A stretch of DNA of 14,383 nt from Bacillota bacterium (GTDB taxonomy: Bacteria; Bacillota; Clostridia; Peptostreptococcales; Anaerovoracaceae), in the NCBI GenBank assembly GCA_017619985.1, contig JAFZRG010000057.1, forward strand, positions 1-14,383, read 5' to 3'. The notes beneath the pieces were generated by a model, which ran no database searches, was not told the DNA's origin, and was given only the letters and a program-made list of their open reading frames with translations. Of this stretch, positions 1 through 7,267 are shown piece by piece. Position numbers and translations under genes: made by a program. Each line of letters begins with the position of its first letter. Positions within the stretch are counted from its first letter, which is position 1.

Positions 1-1
1 C

Positions 2-298
2 GGCGGCATGCAGCACATCTTCGAGCTGTGGGAGAACATGGAGAAGTTCCACTGCGACATGGTCATGATGTACGACCAGCTGCAGTGCAAGGGCATGCAG
101 GGCGTCCACGGCCTGTTCGAGGACGAGTTCCGCGCCCGCGATATCCACGCGATCTGGATGCCGCACTCGCTGCCCGACAAGCGCGTGGTCTCCAGAGCGG
201 AGATCCGCCAGATCATCAACGATTACATGTTCACCGTCATGCAGGAGGAACCTCTGGATCCGTCCCTGCTGGAATTCGACGATATCGAAGGCTGGTAA
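2..298 (+). CDS. Large 2-hydroxyacyl-CoA dehydratase (HGD-D) family subunit, 3' end only
   Basis: This is the C-terminal 98 residues of a protein whose start lies left of the window. The frame is open from base 2 and ends with TAA at 296-298. Its identity comes from alignment with the C-terminus of the 666-aa protein at 4404-6404. Both share a CK-x-M segment, an IW...H-x-L-x-D-x-R-x-VSR segment, an N-[DE]-YM-x-TVM segment and an EP-x-DPSL-x-EFDD tail. The cysteine in the CK segment matches Cys597 of the larger protein. Members of this family carry Fe-S clusters and accept electrons from an ATP-driven activator, usually to remove water from 2-hydroxyacyl-CoA or to reduce aromatic-CoA. Which reaction this one performs cannot be told from the visible part. 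It is followed 15 bases later by a small membrane protein. The same gene pair, with the activator between, recurs at 4404-7492. Confidence 0.88.
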   Translation, partial: GGMQHIFELWENMEKFHCDMVMMYDQLQCKGMQGVHGLFEDEFRARDIHAIWMPHSLPDKRVVSRAEIRQIINDYMFTVMQEEPLDPSLLEFDDIEGW

Positions 299-313
299 AG
301 GAGAAAAAGCGAT

Positions 314-517
314 ATGAAAAAAGCACTGAAAGTACTCTGCAAGATCGCAGCGATCGCCGGCGCCGTTTACGCAGCGCTGTTTGCCGTCTTCTATTTCGAC
401 CTGGACGGCAAAGCGCTGTTCAAGTTCGTGGAACCTGCGCTGGTCAAGCATTACGACAATATGGAGCGGCGTGACCCGCTCACGCGTCCTTACGGCGACA
501 AACCGACGAACGAATAA
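314..517 (+). CDS. Small single-pass membrane protein, paralogue A
   Basis: A 67-aa protein of unknown function. It has a short basic N-terminus (Lys2, Lys3, Lys6), one hydrophobic helix at about residues 7-28, then a polar tail ending in charged residues. Such a protein would sit in the inner membrane with a short tail. The AAAGGAG at 297-303 is 10 bases before the ATG. It resembles the 74-aa protein at 7268-7492: both have a GAV-x3-LF segment in the helix and a [DN]LD-x-K-x-L motif straight after it. Both follow genes of the dehydratase system. I infer a shared accessory role such as membrane anchoring, but nothing in the sequence shows catalysis. The stop codon overlaps the htpG start by one base (TAATG), so the two are probably translated together. 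Confidence 0.8.
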   Translation: MKKALKVLCKIAAIAGAVYAALFAVFYFDLDGKALFKFVEPALVKHYDNMERRDPLTRPYGDKPTNE

Positions 518-2406
518 TGGAAAAGAAGGAATTTCGGGCCGAGTCGAAACGTCTGCTCGACCTGATGATCAACTCGATCTATACGAACAAGGAGATCTTC
601 CTGCGGGAGATCATCTCGAACGCGTCCGACGCCATCGACAAGATGTGCCTGCTGGCGCTCACGGATCCGTCCGTCGGGATGCGCCGCAGCGATTTCGAGA
701 TCATCCTTGCCATCGATAAGGAGAAGCGCACGCTCACGGTGTCCGACAACGGCATCGGCATGAGCGCGGAAGAACTGGAGCAGAACCTCGGCACCATCGC
801 ATTTTCCGGCAGCGCGGACTTCCGCGAAAAGCTGAAGAGCGAGGACACCGCGAACGCTGCGGAGACCGACATCATCGGCCAGTTCGGCGTGGGGTTCTAT
901 TCCGCGTTCATGGTGTCCGACCGCATCGACGTCGTCAGCAGAAAGTACGGCGAGGCGGAAGCGTACCGCTGGAGCTCCGGCGGCGCCGACGGGTTCACGA
1001 TCGAACCCGCGGAGAGAGAAACGCAGGGAACAGACGTCATCATGCACATCCGCCCGGACGGAGAGGAGAAGGACGAATACAGCAAGTACGTACGGGAGTA
1101 TCCGGTCTACAAGCTGGTGAAGAAGTATTCGGACTACGTGCGTTTCCCGATCAAGATGCTGCTGCCGCACCCGAAGGAAGCGGAGGGCAGCACGCCGGAA
1201 GATCCGAAGTTCGAGGAAGAATGGTCCTACGATACGCTCAACTCCATGGTGCCTCTGTGGAAGCGCCGCAAGACGGAGGTCGAGCCTGAGGAATACGACC
1301 GGTTCTATACCGAGAACTTCAACGACCCGAACGTGCCGCAGCGGGTCCTGCCCGTCTCCGTGGACGGAAGGGTCAGCTACGACGCGCTGCTGTACATTCC
1401 CTCGAAAGCGCCTGCGGACTACTATTCCGACGAATTCCGCCCGGGCCTGTCGCTGTACAGTTCCGGCATCCTGATCATGGAGCGCTGCGAGGAGCTGCTG
1501 CCGGAGTATTTCAACTTCGTCCGCGGCGTCGTGGATTCTCCCGATCTGTCGCTGAACATCTCGCGCGAGATGCTGCAGCACGACCGCCAGCTCAAACTCA
1601 TCGGCGAACACCTGGAAAAGAAGGTAAGGGGCGAACTGGAGAAGATGCTCAAAGACGACCGCAAGGCCTACGAGCGCTTCTTCGGCAACTTCGGGCGGCA
1701 GCTCAAACTGTGTGCGCTGGAGGATTACGGCGCGAAGAAGGACGAACTGCAGGATCTGCTGCTGTTCTGGTCCAGCACCGAGAACGGTCTGTCGCTGCTG
1801 AGCGAGTACGTCTCGCGGATGAAGCCGGATCAGAAATACATCTATTACGCTTCAGGCGACACTGTCGAAGCCATCGACCGCCTGCCGCAGACGGAGGTTC
1901 TGAAAGACGGCGGCTACGAGATCCTGTACTTCAGCGACAAGATGGACGAGTTCGTGGCCGACATGTTCCGCAGCTACGCGGAAAAGAAGTTCCGTTCCGT
2001 TCTGGACGGCGATCTGGGCCTTCCGCCCGCCGAAAAGAAGGACGAGGCGCTGTATAAGGAAGGGCTGGAGTTCATCAAGAAGACGCTGGGAGAGAGAGTC
2101 GACGAAGTCGTCGCGTCCGCGCGTCTGAAGTCCCATCCGGTGTGTCTGTCCAGCGGGGACGGCATCACGTTCGAGATGGAGCGCTATTTCAAAGCCGTAG
2201 GGCAGGAGATGCCCGTTAAAGCGAAGCGCATCCTGGAGGTCAACACGGACCATCCGGCCTTCGCCGCGATCGACCGCACGATGACCGCAAACCCCGAAAA
2301 GGCCGCGAAATACTGCGAAGTGCTGTATAATCAGGCGCTTCTGATCGCCGGCCTGCCCATCGAGGACCCGTCCGCCTACACAGACCTGCTCTGCAGCCTT
2401 TGGTAG
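517..2406 (+). CDS. htpG: HtpG, bacterial Hsp90 chaperone
   Basis: Complete 629-aa ATP-dependent cytosolic chaperone of usual length for the family. The N-terminal GHKL ATPase domain is clear: the first helix is rich in KRLLDLMINSIY, Glu31 and Asn35 lie in an EIISNASDAIDK segment, DNGIGM is at 77-82, and GQFGVGFYSAFMV is at 121-133. The middle domain has an LNISREMLQ segment carrying the family's catalytic arginine. The C-terminal dimerisation domain keeps a DHPAF segment. The start overlaps the preceding stop as TAATG, and I see no clear ribosome binding site before it, so translation probably depends on reinitiation from the small membrane-protein gene. htpG is usually a stand-alone or stress gene. 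Here it is locked inside a dehydratase operon, which suggests a dedicated role in folding or cofactor assembly. That role is inference. Confidence 0.97.
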   Translation: MEKKEFRAESKRLLDLMINSIYTNKEIFLREIISNASDAIDKMCLLALTDPSVGMRRSDFEIILAIDKEKRTLTVSDNGIGMSAEELEQNLGTIAFSGSADFREKLKSEDTANAAETDIIGQFGVGFYSAFMVSDRIDVVSRKYGEAEAYRWSSGGADGFTIEPAERETQGTDVIMHIRPDGEEKDEYSKYVREYPVYKLVKKYSDYVRFPIKMLLPHPKEAEGSTPEDPKFEEEWSYDTLNSMVPLWKRRKTEVEPEEYDRFYTENFNDPNVPQRVLPVSVDGRVSYDALLYIPSKAPADYYSDEFRPGLSLYSSGILIMERCEELLPEYFNFVRGVVDSPDLSLNISREMLQHDRQLKLIGEHLEKKVRGELEKMLKDDRKAYERFFGNFGRQLKLCALEDYGAKKDELQDLLLFWSSTENGLSLLSEYVSRMKPDQKYIYYASGDTVEAIDRLPQTEVLKDGGYEILYFSDKMDEFVADMFRSYAEKKFRSVLDGDLGLPPAEKKDEALYKEGLEFIKKTLGERVDEVVASARLKSHPVCLSSGDGITFEMERYFKAVGQEMPVKAKRILEVNTDHPAFAAIDRTMTANPEKAAKYCEVLYNQALLIAGLPIEDPSAYTDLLCSLW

Positions 2407-2410
2407 ACAG

Positions 2411-2416
2411 AAAGGA
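2411..2416 (+). promoter_or_regulatory. Ribosome binding site that sets a GTG start
   Basis: AAAGGA lies 7 bases before the GTG at 2424. An upstream in-frame TTG at 2400 lies inside the last codons of htpG and has no comparable site, so GTG 2424 is the better start for the ATPase gene. Confidence 0.7.
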
Positions 2417-2423
2417 TATTACC

Positions 2424-3188
2424 GTGAACGATAAAACGATCATCATAGCCGTCTCAGGCAAGGGAGGCGTGGGCAAGACGTCTCTGTCCGCCGCCTTCGT
2501 GCGCCTGCTGACGGAAGAAAAACCGGGCGCGAAGATCCTGGCGATCGACGCGGATCCCGCCATTGGCCTTTCCACCGCTCTCGGCGTGGAAGTCACCCAG
2601 ACGCTGGACGACATCCGCAAGAGCATCGTCACGAGCGTTGAGGACGGCCGGCCCAAAGAAGCCATCGAGATGCTGTCCGAGGCGCGTTTCCGCATCATCG
2701 ATTCCCTCATCGAAGAGAAGGCCTTTTCGTTCCTGGCCATCGGAAGACCGGAAGGGGCGGGCTGCTACTGCAAGGTCAACGCGTACCTCAAGGAGGTCAT
2801 CAGTTTGCTGGCCGGCGATTTCGACTACGTGGTCATCGACGGCGAGGCGGGGATCGAACAGATCAACCGCCGGGTCATGGAAAAGGTGACCCACCTCATC
2901 CTGGTCACCGACCCCAGCCGCAAAGGCACCCAGGTGGCGGAGACCATCAAGAAAGTGGCCGACGAGATGGTGATGTACGAGAAATGCGGCGTCATCATCA
3001 ACCGCGTGGGAGATCCGTCCGCGCTGCCTTACGTGCACGTCGAAGGCGTGCCTGTGCTGGCTGCCATCACGGACGACAAGGCCCACGCCGTCAACGATAT
3101 CCGCGGATTGAGCGTATTCGAGCTTCCGGAAGACGCCCCTGTGATGCAGGGCGCCCGGCAGGCTCTTAAAACATTGGAAATACTGTAA
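2424..3188 (+). CDS. CooC/AcsF-like P-loop ATPase (nickel-enzyme maturation family)
   Basis: A 254-aa MinD/SIMIBI-class ATPase. The deviant Walker A loop GKGGVGKTS is at about residues 12-20, an IDADPAIGLS switch segment at 41-50, and a DGEAGIEQ segment at 139-146. A C-x-C pair (Cys114, Cys116) lies in GAGCYCKVN. CooC of CO dehydrogenase systems has a C-x-C at nearly the same place that binds metal at the dimer interface, and AcsF is the matching factor for acetyl-CoA synthase. In that family ATP binding and hydrolysis drive nickel insertion in the cytosol. No CO dehydrogenase gene is visible here. The likely client is one of the operon's own metalloproteins, for instance the acetyl-CoA-synthase-like protein at 7494-8231. 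It starts with GTG, 17 bases after the htpG stop. The family call is firm; metal and client are inferred. Confidence 0.88.
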   Translation: MNDKTIIIAVSGKGGVGKTSLSAAFVRLLTEEKPGAKILAIDADPAIGLSTALGVEVTQTLDDIRKSIVTSVEDGRPKEAIEMLSEARFRIIDSLIEEKAFSFLAIGRPEGAGCYCKVNAYLKEVISLLAGDFDYVVIDGEAGIEQINRRVMEKVTHLILVTDPSRKGTQVAETIKKVADEMVMYEKCGVIINRVGDPSALPYVHVEGVPVLAAITDDKAHAVNDIRGLSVFELPEDAPVMQGARQALKTLEIL

Positions 3189-3194
3189 CTCAGG

Positions 3195-3202
3195 AAGGAG
3201 GG
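3195..3202 (+). promoter_or_regulatory. Strong ribosome binding site that sets a TTG start
   Basis: AAGGAGGG is a near-perfect match to the anti-Shine-Dalgarno sequence. It is 7 bases from TTG 3210 but only 1 base from the alternative TTG at 3204, so 3210 is the workable start. Confidence 0.75.
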
Positions 3203-3209
3203 TTTGCAT

Positions 3210-4403
3210 TTGAAAGATCTGAAGCATCTGATCTACTTTGAGAACCTGCTGGAGAATGCGGATAACGAGCTGGTCGAGCAGGCGAAGGCCGAAGGAGGCC
3301 TTGCCATCGGCTATACCTGTTATCACATCCCCGAAGTGCTCCTCAACGTAGGCGACTGCTTCTCCGTCCGTCTGCGCGCACCGCGCACGGGATCCATCGA
3401 CATCGCGACGTATTACATGTCCAACTACACCTGCGAATTCGCAAGAGCGCTGGTGGAGCGCGGCATAGAGGGGGGCTTCAACTTCCTCGACGGCCTCGCG
3501 GGCGTGGACGCCTGTTCCATGATGAACCGGTTCTACGAGCATTTCGAGATCCTCAAGATGAACGAGAAGCCGAACTTTTTCGTGACCCATACGGACATGC
3601 CGTATAAAATCGAGGATTATACGGTGCGTTCCTACGTCAAGCAGATGCAGATACGCCTTCTGGACGTGATGCATCAAAGCTACGGCGTAGACGTGTCCGA
3701 CGCCGCGATCCGCAAGGCGGTCGAAGAGCACAACGAGGTCTGCCGCATCATTCAGGAAATGGCTGCGATGCGCAAGACAAACAATCCTGTCATCACGGGT
3801 TACGAATTCCATATCATCAACCTCGTCAGCTACACCTGCCCGAAGCGGCTCATCCTTCCTTACCTGCGCGAGACGCTGGAGGAACTGAAGACCCGCGAAC
3901 CGGACGCAAATCCGCCTTACCGCGCGAGAGTCGCCATCGTCGGCTCCGAGATCGACGATCCGGGCTTTACGAAGCTTTTGGAGGAGTGCGGCGCGCTCGT
4001 CGTCTCCGACCGGTACTGCTTCGGGTCGACGCCGGGCAGAGAAGTCCTCGAACTCAGGGACGACGAACCTGCGCTCGATCAGATCTGCCGCCGCTACATG
4101 GAACTGTCCGAATGCGCGCGGTACATCTCCGACGAGAAGGTCGCCCAGCGCAGAGAAACGGCCGACCGCCTGGCCAGAGAGTACAGAGCGGACGGCATCA
4201 TCTACGAGCAGATGAAGTACTGCGATTTCTGGGGCTTCGAACGGGCGCTGGTCAGCCACATCATGAGCGAAGAGAAGGGCTGGCCCGTGCTTTCGGTCGA
4301 CAGAGTCTACAACGCCAAGGCTTCCGGACAGCTGCGCACGCGCTTCCAGGCCTTCGTGGAATCCCTGGAGATCAAACGCATCCAGAAAGGAGGGAAGAGA
4401 TAA
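3210..4403 (+). CDS. HgdB/BcrC-like Fe-S subunit of a 2-hydroxyacyl-CoA dehydratase-type enzyme
   Basis: A 397-aa HGD-D family protein of ordinary family length. Recognised segments are IGYTCYHIPE (Cys37), a G-x-CFSVRLRAP stretch (Cys50), NYTCEFARALVERG (Cys75), GVDACSMMNRF (Cys102) and EQMKYCDFWGFER (Cys338). These correspond to the family's Fe-S ligand cysteines. Further cysteines occur at 178, 210, 260, 270, 293 and 302. Relatives are HgdB-type dehydratase subunits, benzoyl-CoA reductase subunits, and the double-cubane cluster proteins that work with an activator but are not dehydratases. The sequence alone does not choose among these. The start is TTG 3210. The next gene begins immediately after this stop and uses AAAGGAGGG at 4386-4394, inside this gene's end. 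It probably forms a complex with the 666-aa subunit and takes electrons from the activator at 6458. Confidence 0.9.
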   Translation: MKDLKHLIYFENLLENADNELVEQAKAEGGLAIGYTCYHIPEVLLNVGDCFSVRLRAPRTGSIDIATYYMSNYTCEFARALVERGIEGGFNFLDGLAGVDACSMMNRFYEHFEILKMNEKPNFFVTHTDMPYKIEDYTVRSYVKQMQIRLLDVMHQSYGVDVSDAAIRKAVEEHNEVCRIIQEMAAMRKTNNPVITGYEFHIINLVSYTCPKRLILPYLRETLEELKTREPDANPPYRARVAIVGSEIDDPGFTKLLEECGALVVSDRYCFGSTPGREVLELRDDEPALDQICRRYMELSECARYISDEKVAQRRETADRLAREYRADGIIYEQMKYCDFWGFERALVSHIMSEEKGWPVLSVDRVYNAKASGQLRTRFQAFVESLEIKRIQKGGKR

Positions 4404-6404
4404 ATGGCCGACATTATGAACGCGATCGGCAGAACGCTGGATCTGGCGAACGATCTGCCTCCCATGCGCATGCCGGACGTCAAAATGCCCGATATCAAGC
4501 TTCCCAAGGTGAACCTTCCGAAGGTCGAACTGCCTAAAAAGGTCGAACTGCCGAAAGTCGAGCTTCCGAAGGTCGAACTGAAGAAGGAAAAACTGGCCGG
4601 CATCTCCCTGCCGAAATTCGAAAAGAAAAAGAAGTATCCGGATCCCGCGTTCTTCAAGACGAAGGACAATATGGACTGGAAGGCCCAGGGCGATAACCTG
4701 AAGGAAGTCGGCGGCATCATCCTGCAGCTGTTCAAGGAGACCGACTGGAAAGACTTCGTGCTGCGCCAGAAGAACGGCTTCGCAGCGGACTTTGCCCGCG
4801 TCAAGAGCGAATACGAAGCGCTTTCCGCCATGACCCCGGAAGAGAGAAAGGACATCTTCCTCCACGGCGAGAAGCAGCTGGGCAAGCTGTACCGCAGCGG
4901 CTGCATGGCGACGGTCAGAAGAGAGTGGAGAGGCGCGAAGGATACCGCCTACGACTTCTACGAATGGCTGCACATGTGGGGCATGCTGCTCGGGACGTTC
5001 TCCAAGGACCTCGTCCCCGCGCTGAACGCGACGTTCCACTACCGCTGGATGATCAGCTACATGTGCTGCGTGGGCTTTATGGATAAGAACACGCTGGGTC
5101 AGAAGGGCAGCGCTCTGAAGATGAGCCACCTGATGATCTACGACATCTTCCGCTACGTAGCGGAAAACCTCGTGTTCCTGGCCAAGTGCGACGCCAAGAA
5201 CGGCAACAGCGCCGAGCTCAATAAAAAGGTCGTGCTGTTCGACGAGATGACCATGGGTCAGATCATGGCGGGCTTCCCGGATCTGCTGGGCATCCCGTAC
5301 CAGCTCATGCCGGTGTTCCTCGTCTCCGAGATCGACCAGCTGACCTGTGTTCCCTACATCGACGCGGTCGAATCGTTCGGCCTGCCCGCGGATACCTGCC
5401 CGGTGCCGTCCTCCGAATGCGGCGCGCTGGTGCTCGACGCGCTGCCCCACATGGGCGCGTGCTTCATCTCCAGCTCTATGCCGTGCGACGGTTCCGTCAT
5501 GGCCTCTTCCTATATGGCCAGACGTTTCCCGGATCTGCCGGTGTTCCACCTGACGTTCCCGGTCCGCTACGAATACGAAGAGACCGTGGAAGACGCGGCG
5601 GAAGACATCAAGGCGTGCATCAAGTTCGTGGAAGAGAAGACCGGCGCCAAGTGGAACTGGGACGCCTACTTCACGAACATGAAGCGGTTCAACGAAGAGA
5701 CGAAATATGAGCTCGAGAAGTGGGAAGTCAACAAGACCCCGTATCCGCAGATCATCGGCCCGGCCTACGAGCTGTTCCGCAAGTGGAACTACGAGATGGA
5801 CGGCGGTTCCGATCCGCGCGTTCCCAGGACGTTCCGCAAGGTCGACAGGATCATGAAGAAGGCCTACGAGCGCAGGGAAGAGGCATGGCGCGGCAAGATG
5901 AAATACCGCGGCATCGTCTGGAGCTGCCCGGCTCACTACTATGCCAACTTCAGCAACTGGATCGCCAACTGCTGGGGCGTGGATATCCTGGTCGAGATGG
6001 AGAGCCTCAACTTCACGAAGCCTCTGGAGACCGAGGACAAGGAACTGGCGCTGCAGGATCTGGCAAGGCTGTACGAGCGCATGGTCATGAGACGCCACAC
6101 GAACGGCGGCTACCGCAACGTCGTGGACGAGCTCTGGCGCCAGTGCGAAGCCTGGAACGTGGACCTCATCATCATGTACCAGAACGTGGCATGCAAGAAC
6201 ATGTCCACGCTGCAGGGCATCCTGGATGAGCAGGCCAGAGACAAGGGCTATCACATGATCTGGATCGAACACGATCTGATGGATCCGCGCACCGTGTCGC
6301 GCAAATCGATGCGTGCGAAGGTCAACGAATACATGCGCACCGTCATGAAGGCGGAGCCTGTGGATCCTTCCCTCGTGGAATTCGACGACGAAAACGCTAT
6401 GTAA
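4404..6404 (+). CDS. Large HGD-D family subunit with N-terminal LPKVE repeat
   Basis: A 666-aa protein, far longer than the roughly 400 aa usual for the family. Residues 21-62 form a low-complexity repeat (separate entry), followed by a lysine-rich linker to about 90. The family body follows. Candidate cluster ligands are Cys332 and Cys339 (DTCPVPSSEC), Cys361 (SMPCDGS), Cys508 (WSCPAHYY) and Cys597 (NVACKNM). The C-terminal 100 residues match the partial gene at 2-298, so the operon holds two large paralogues. The ATG directly follows the stop of the HgdB-like gene, with AAAGGAGGG 9 bases upstream. It is probably the second subunit of the complex with the 397-aa protein, with the activator following at 6458. 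Substrate is unknown. The extended N-terminus may contact membrane or partner proteins; that is a guess. Confidence 0.88.
   Translation: MADIMNAIGRTLDLANDLPPMRMPDVKMPDIKLPKVNLPKVELPKKVELPKVELPKVELKKEKLAGISLPKFEKKKKYPDPAFFKTKDNMDWKAQGDNLKEVGGIILQLFKETDWKDFVLRQKNGFAADFARVKSEYEALSAMTPEERKDIFLHGEKQLGKLYRSGCMATVRREWRGAKDTAYDFYEWLHMWGMLLGTFSKDLVPALNATFHYRWMISYMCCVGFMDKNTLGQKGSALKMSHLMIYDIFRYVAENLVFLAKCDAKNGNSAELNKKVVLFDEMTMGQIMAGFPDLLGIPYQLMPVFLVSEIDQLTCVPYIDAVESFGLPADTCPVPSSECGALVLDALPHMGACFISSSMPCDGSVMASSYMARRFPDLPVFHLTFPVRYEYEETVEDAAEDIKACIKFVEEKTGAKWNWDAYFTNMKRFNEETKYELEKWEVNKTPYPQIIGPAYELFRKWNYEMDGGSDPRVPRTFRKVDRIMKKAYERREEAWRGKMKYRGIVWSCPAHYYANFSNWIANCWGVDILVEMESLNFTKPLETEDKELALQDLARLYERMVMRRHTNGGYRNVVDELWRQCEAWNVDLIIMYQNVACKNMSTLQGILDEQARDKGYHMIWIEHDLMDPRTVSRKSMRAKVNEYMRTVMKAEPVDPSLVEFDDENAM
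4464..4589 (+). repeat. In-frame LPKVE-type repeat coding stretch
   Basis: Codons 21-62 of the large dehydratase-like gene encode about eight copies of a five-residue unit, hydrophobic-Pro-[Asp/Lys]-[Val/Ile]-[Lys/Asn/Glu], drifting from MPDVK and MPDIK to LPKVN and LPKVE. The DNA repeats too: AAGGTCGAACTG occurs exactly at 4521-4532, 4539-4550 and 4569-4580. Synonymous drift between copies (for example CTG against CTT) shows the repeat is not a brand-new duplication throughout. The spacing of prolines makes a plain coiled coil unlikely; an extended strand or linker is more plausible. Confidence 0.85.
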
Positions 6405-6405
6405 C

Positions 6406-6428
6406 GGGAACGTCCGCAAGGAGTTCCT
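6406..6428 (+). promoter_or_regulatory. Intergenic RNA hairpin with GCAA tetraloop
   Basis: The gap between the large dehydratase-like gene and the activator gene can fold into a stem pairing 6407-6411 with 6423-6427 and 6413-6415 with 6420-6422. It has one bulged G at 6412, a G-U closing pair at its base and a GCAA (GNRA) loop at 6416-6419. There is no T-run after it, so it is not a standard terminator. Position in an operon gap suggests an mRNA stability or processing element separating dehydratase and activator levels. The fold is read by eye. Confidence 0.45.
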
Positions 6429-6457
6429 ATCTGAGATAAGAAAAGGAGTAAACGAAC

Positions 6458-7255
6458 ATGAAATATTTTGGCGGATGCGACGTAGGTTCCACCTATACGA
6501 AGGCAGTCATCCTCGATGAGAACGGCAATATCTGCGCAGATACCACGATCAAGAGCAAGATCAACGCGGAAGCTTCCGCAAAGATCGCGATGGAAGAAGT
6601 CCTGAACAAGGTCGGACTCAAGTCCTCCGAAGAACTGGAATACCTGATCGGTACCGGATACGGCCGCAATAAGGTCCCCTTCGCTGACGAGAACATCTCC
6701 GAGATCTCCTGCCACGCCATGGGCGTCCACGTGACCGATCCCAGCGTCAAGGCGATCATCGACATCGGCGGCCAGGACGTCAAGGGCATCAGCGTCGACA
6801 CCGACGGCACGGTCAAGAATTTCGCGATGAACGACAAGTGCGCCGCAGGTACCGGCCGCTTCTACGAAGCGATGGCCAGAGGTTTTGAGATGACCCTCCC
6901 CGAATTCTCCAACCTGAGCCTCACCGCGAAGAACGTCATCCCCATCACCGCGCAGTGCACGGTATTCGCGGAATCCGAAGTCATCACCCTGGTAGGCGAG
7001 GGCAAGCCCATGGACGAGATCGCAGCGGGCATCCAGATGGCCGTTGCCAAGAGATGCTTCGTCATGGCCAAGAAGGCCGGCGCCACCGACAGCATCACCC
7101 TGACGGGCGGCTGCGCGAAGAACGCAGGCCTGAAGCAGGCGATCGAGCACGTTCTGAAGCTGAAGGTCATCGACCTGAAGACCGATCCGCAGCTGATGGG
7201 CGCTCTGGGCGCAGCGGAATATGCCCGCCAGAAGGGTCTCGCCAAGCTGCAGTAA
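6458..7255 (+). CDS. ATP-dependent activator of 2-hydroxyacyl-CoA dehydratase (HgdC/BadF/BcrA family)
   Basis: A 265-aa ASKHA-fold ATPase of standard activator length. It has the phosphate-1 segment CDVGSTYTK (7-15), TGYGRNK (66-72), DIGGQDVKG (102-110), MNDKCAAGTGRF (124-135) with Cys128, ITAQCTVFAESE (163-174) with Cys167, and TGGCAKN near 218. In HgdC, two cysteines at these places from each monomer hold one [4Fe-4S] cluster across the homodimer, and ATP hydrolysis pushes its electron to very low potential for transfer to the dehydratase Fe-S cluster. All key residues are present, so it should be active. AGGAG at 6444-6448 precedes the ATG by 9 bases. It sits directly after two HGD-D subunits, its expected partners. 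The electron donor is not in view; the flavoproteins downstream are candidates. Confidence 0.96.
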   Translation: MKYFGGCDVGSTYTKAVILDENGNICADTTIKSKINAEASAKIAMEEVLNKVGLKSSEELEYLIGTGYGRNKVPFADENISEISCHAMGVHVTDPSVKAIIDIGGQDVKGISVDTDGTVKNFAMNDKCAAGTGRFYEAMARGFEMTLPEFSNLSLTAKNVIPITAQCTVFAESEVITLVGEGKPMDEIAAGIQMAVAKRCFVMAKKAGATDSITLTGGCAKNAGLKQAIEHVLKLKVIDLKTDPQLMGALGAAEYARQKGLAKLQ

Positions 7256-7267
7256 AGGAGTGGTCTT

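Noticed and set aside
490..1611. A 373-codon minus-strand frame opposite htpG
   Set aside because: htpG is certain and the frame has no family features.
2424..3188. MinD/ParA-type division or partition ATPase
   Set aside because: The CxC motif in GAGCYCKVN and the DADPAIGLS segment fit CooC/AcsF better, and no partition or division partner is present.
2454..6419. A 1321-codon open frame on the minus strand across three genes
   Set aside because: It is a shadow of GC-biased codons in the genes opposite. Its translation is rich in His, Arg, Val and Asp with no recognisable domain, it spans several gene borders, and the plus-strand proteins are clearly real.
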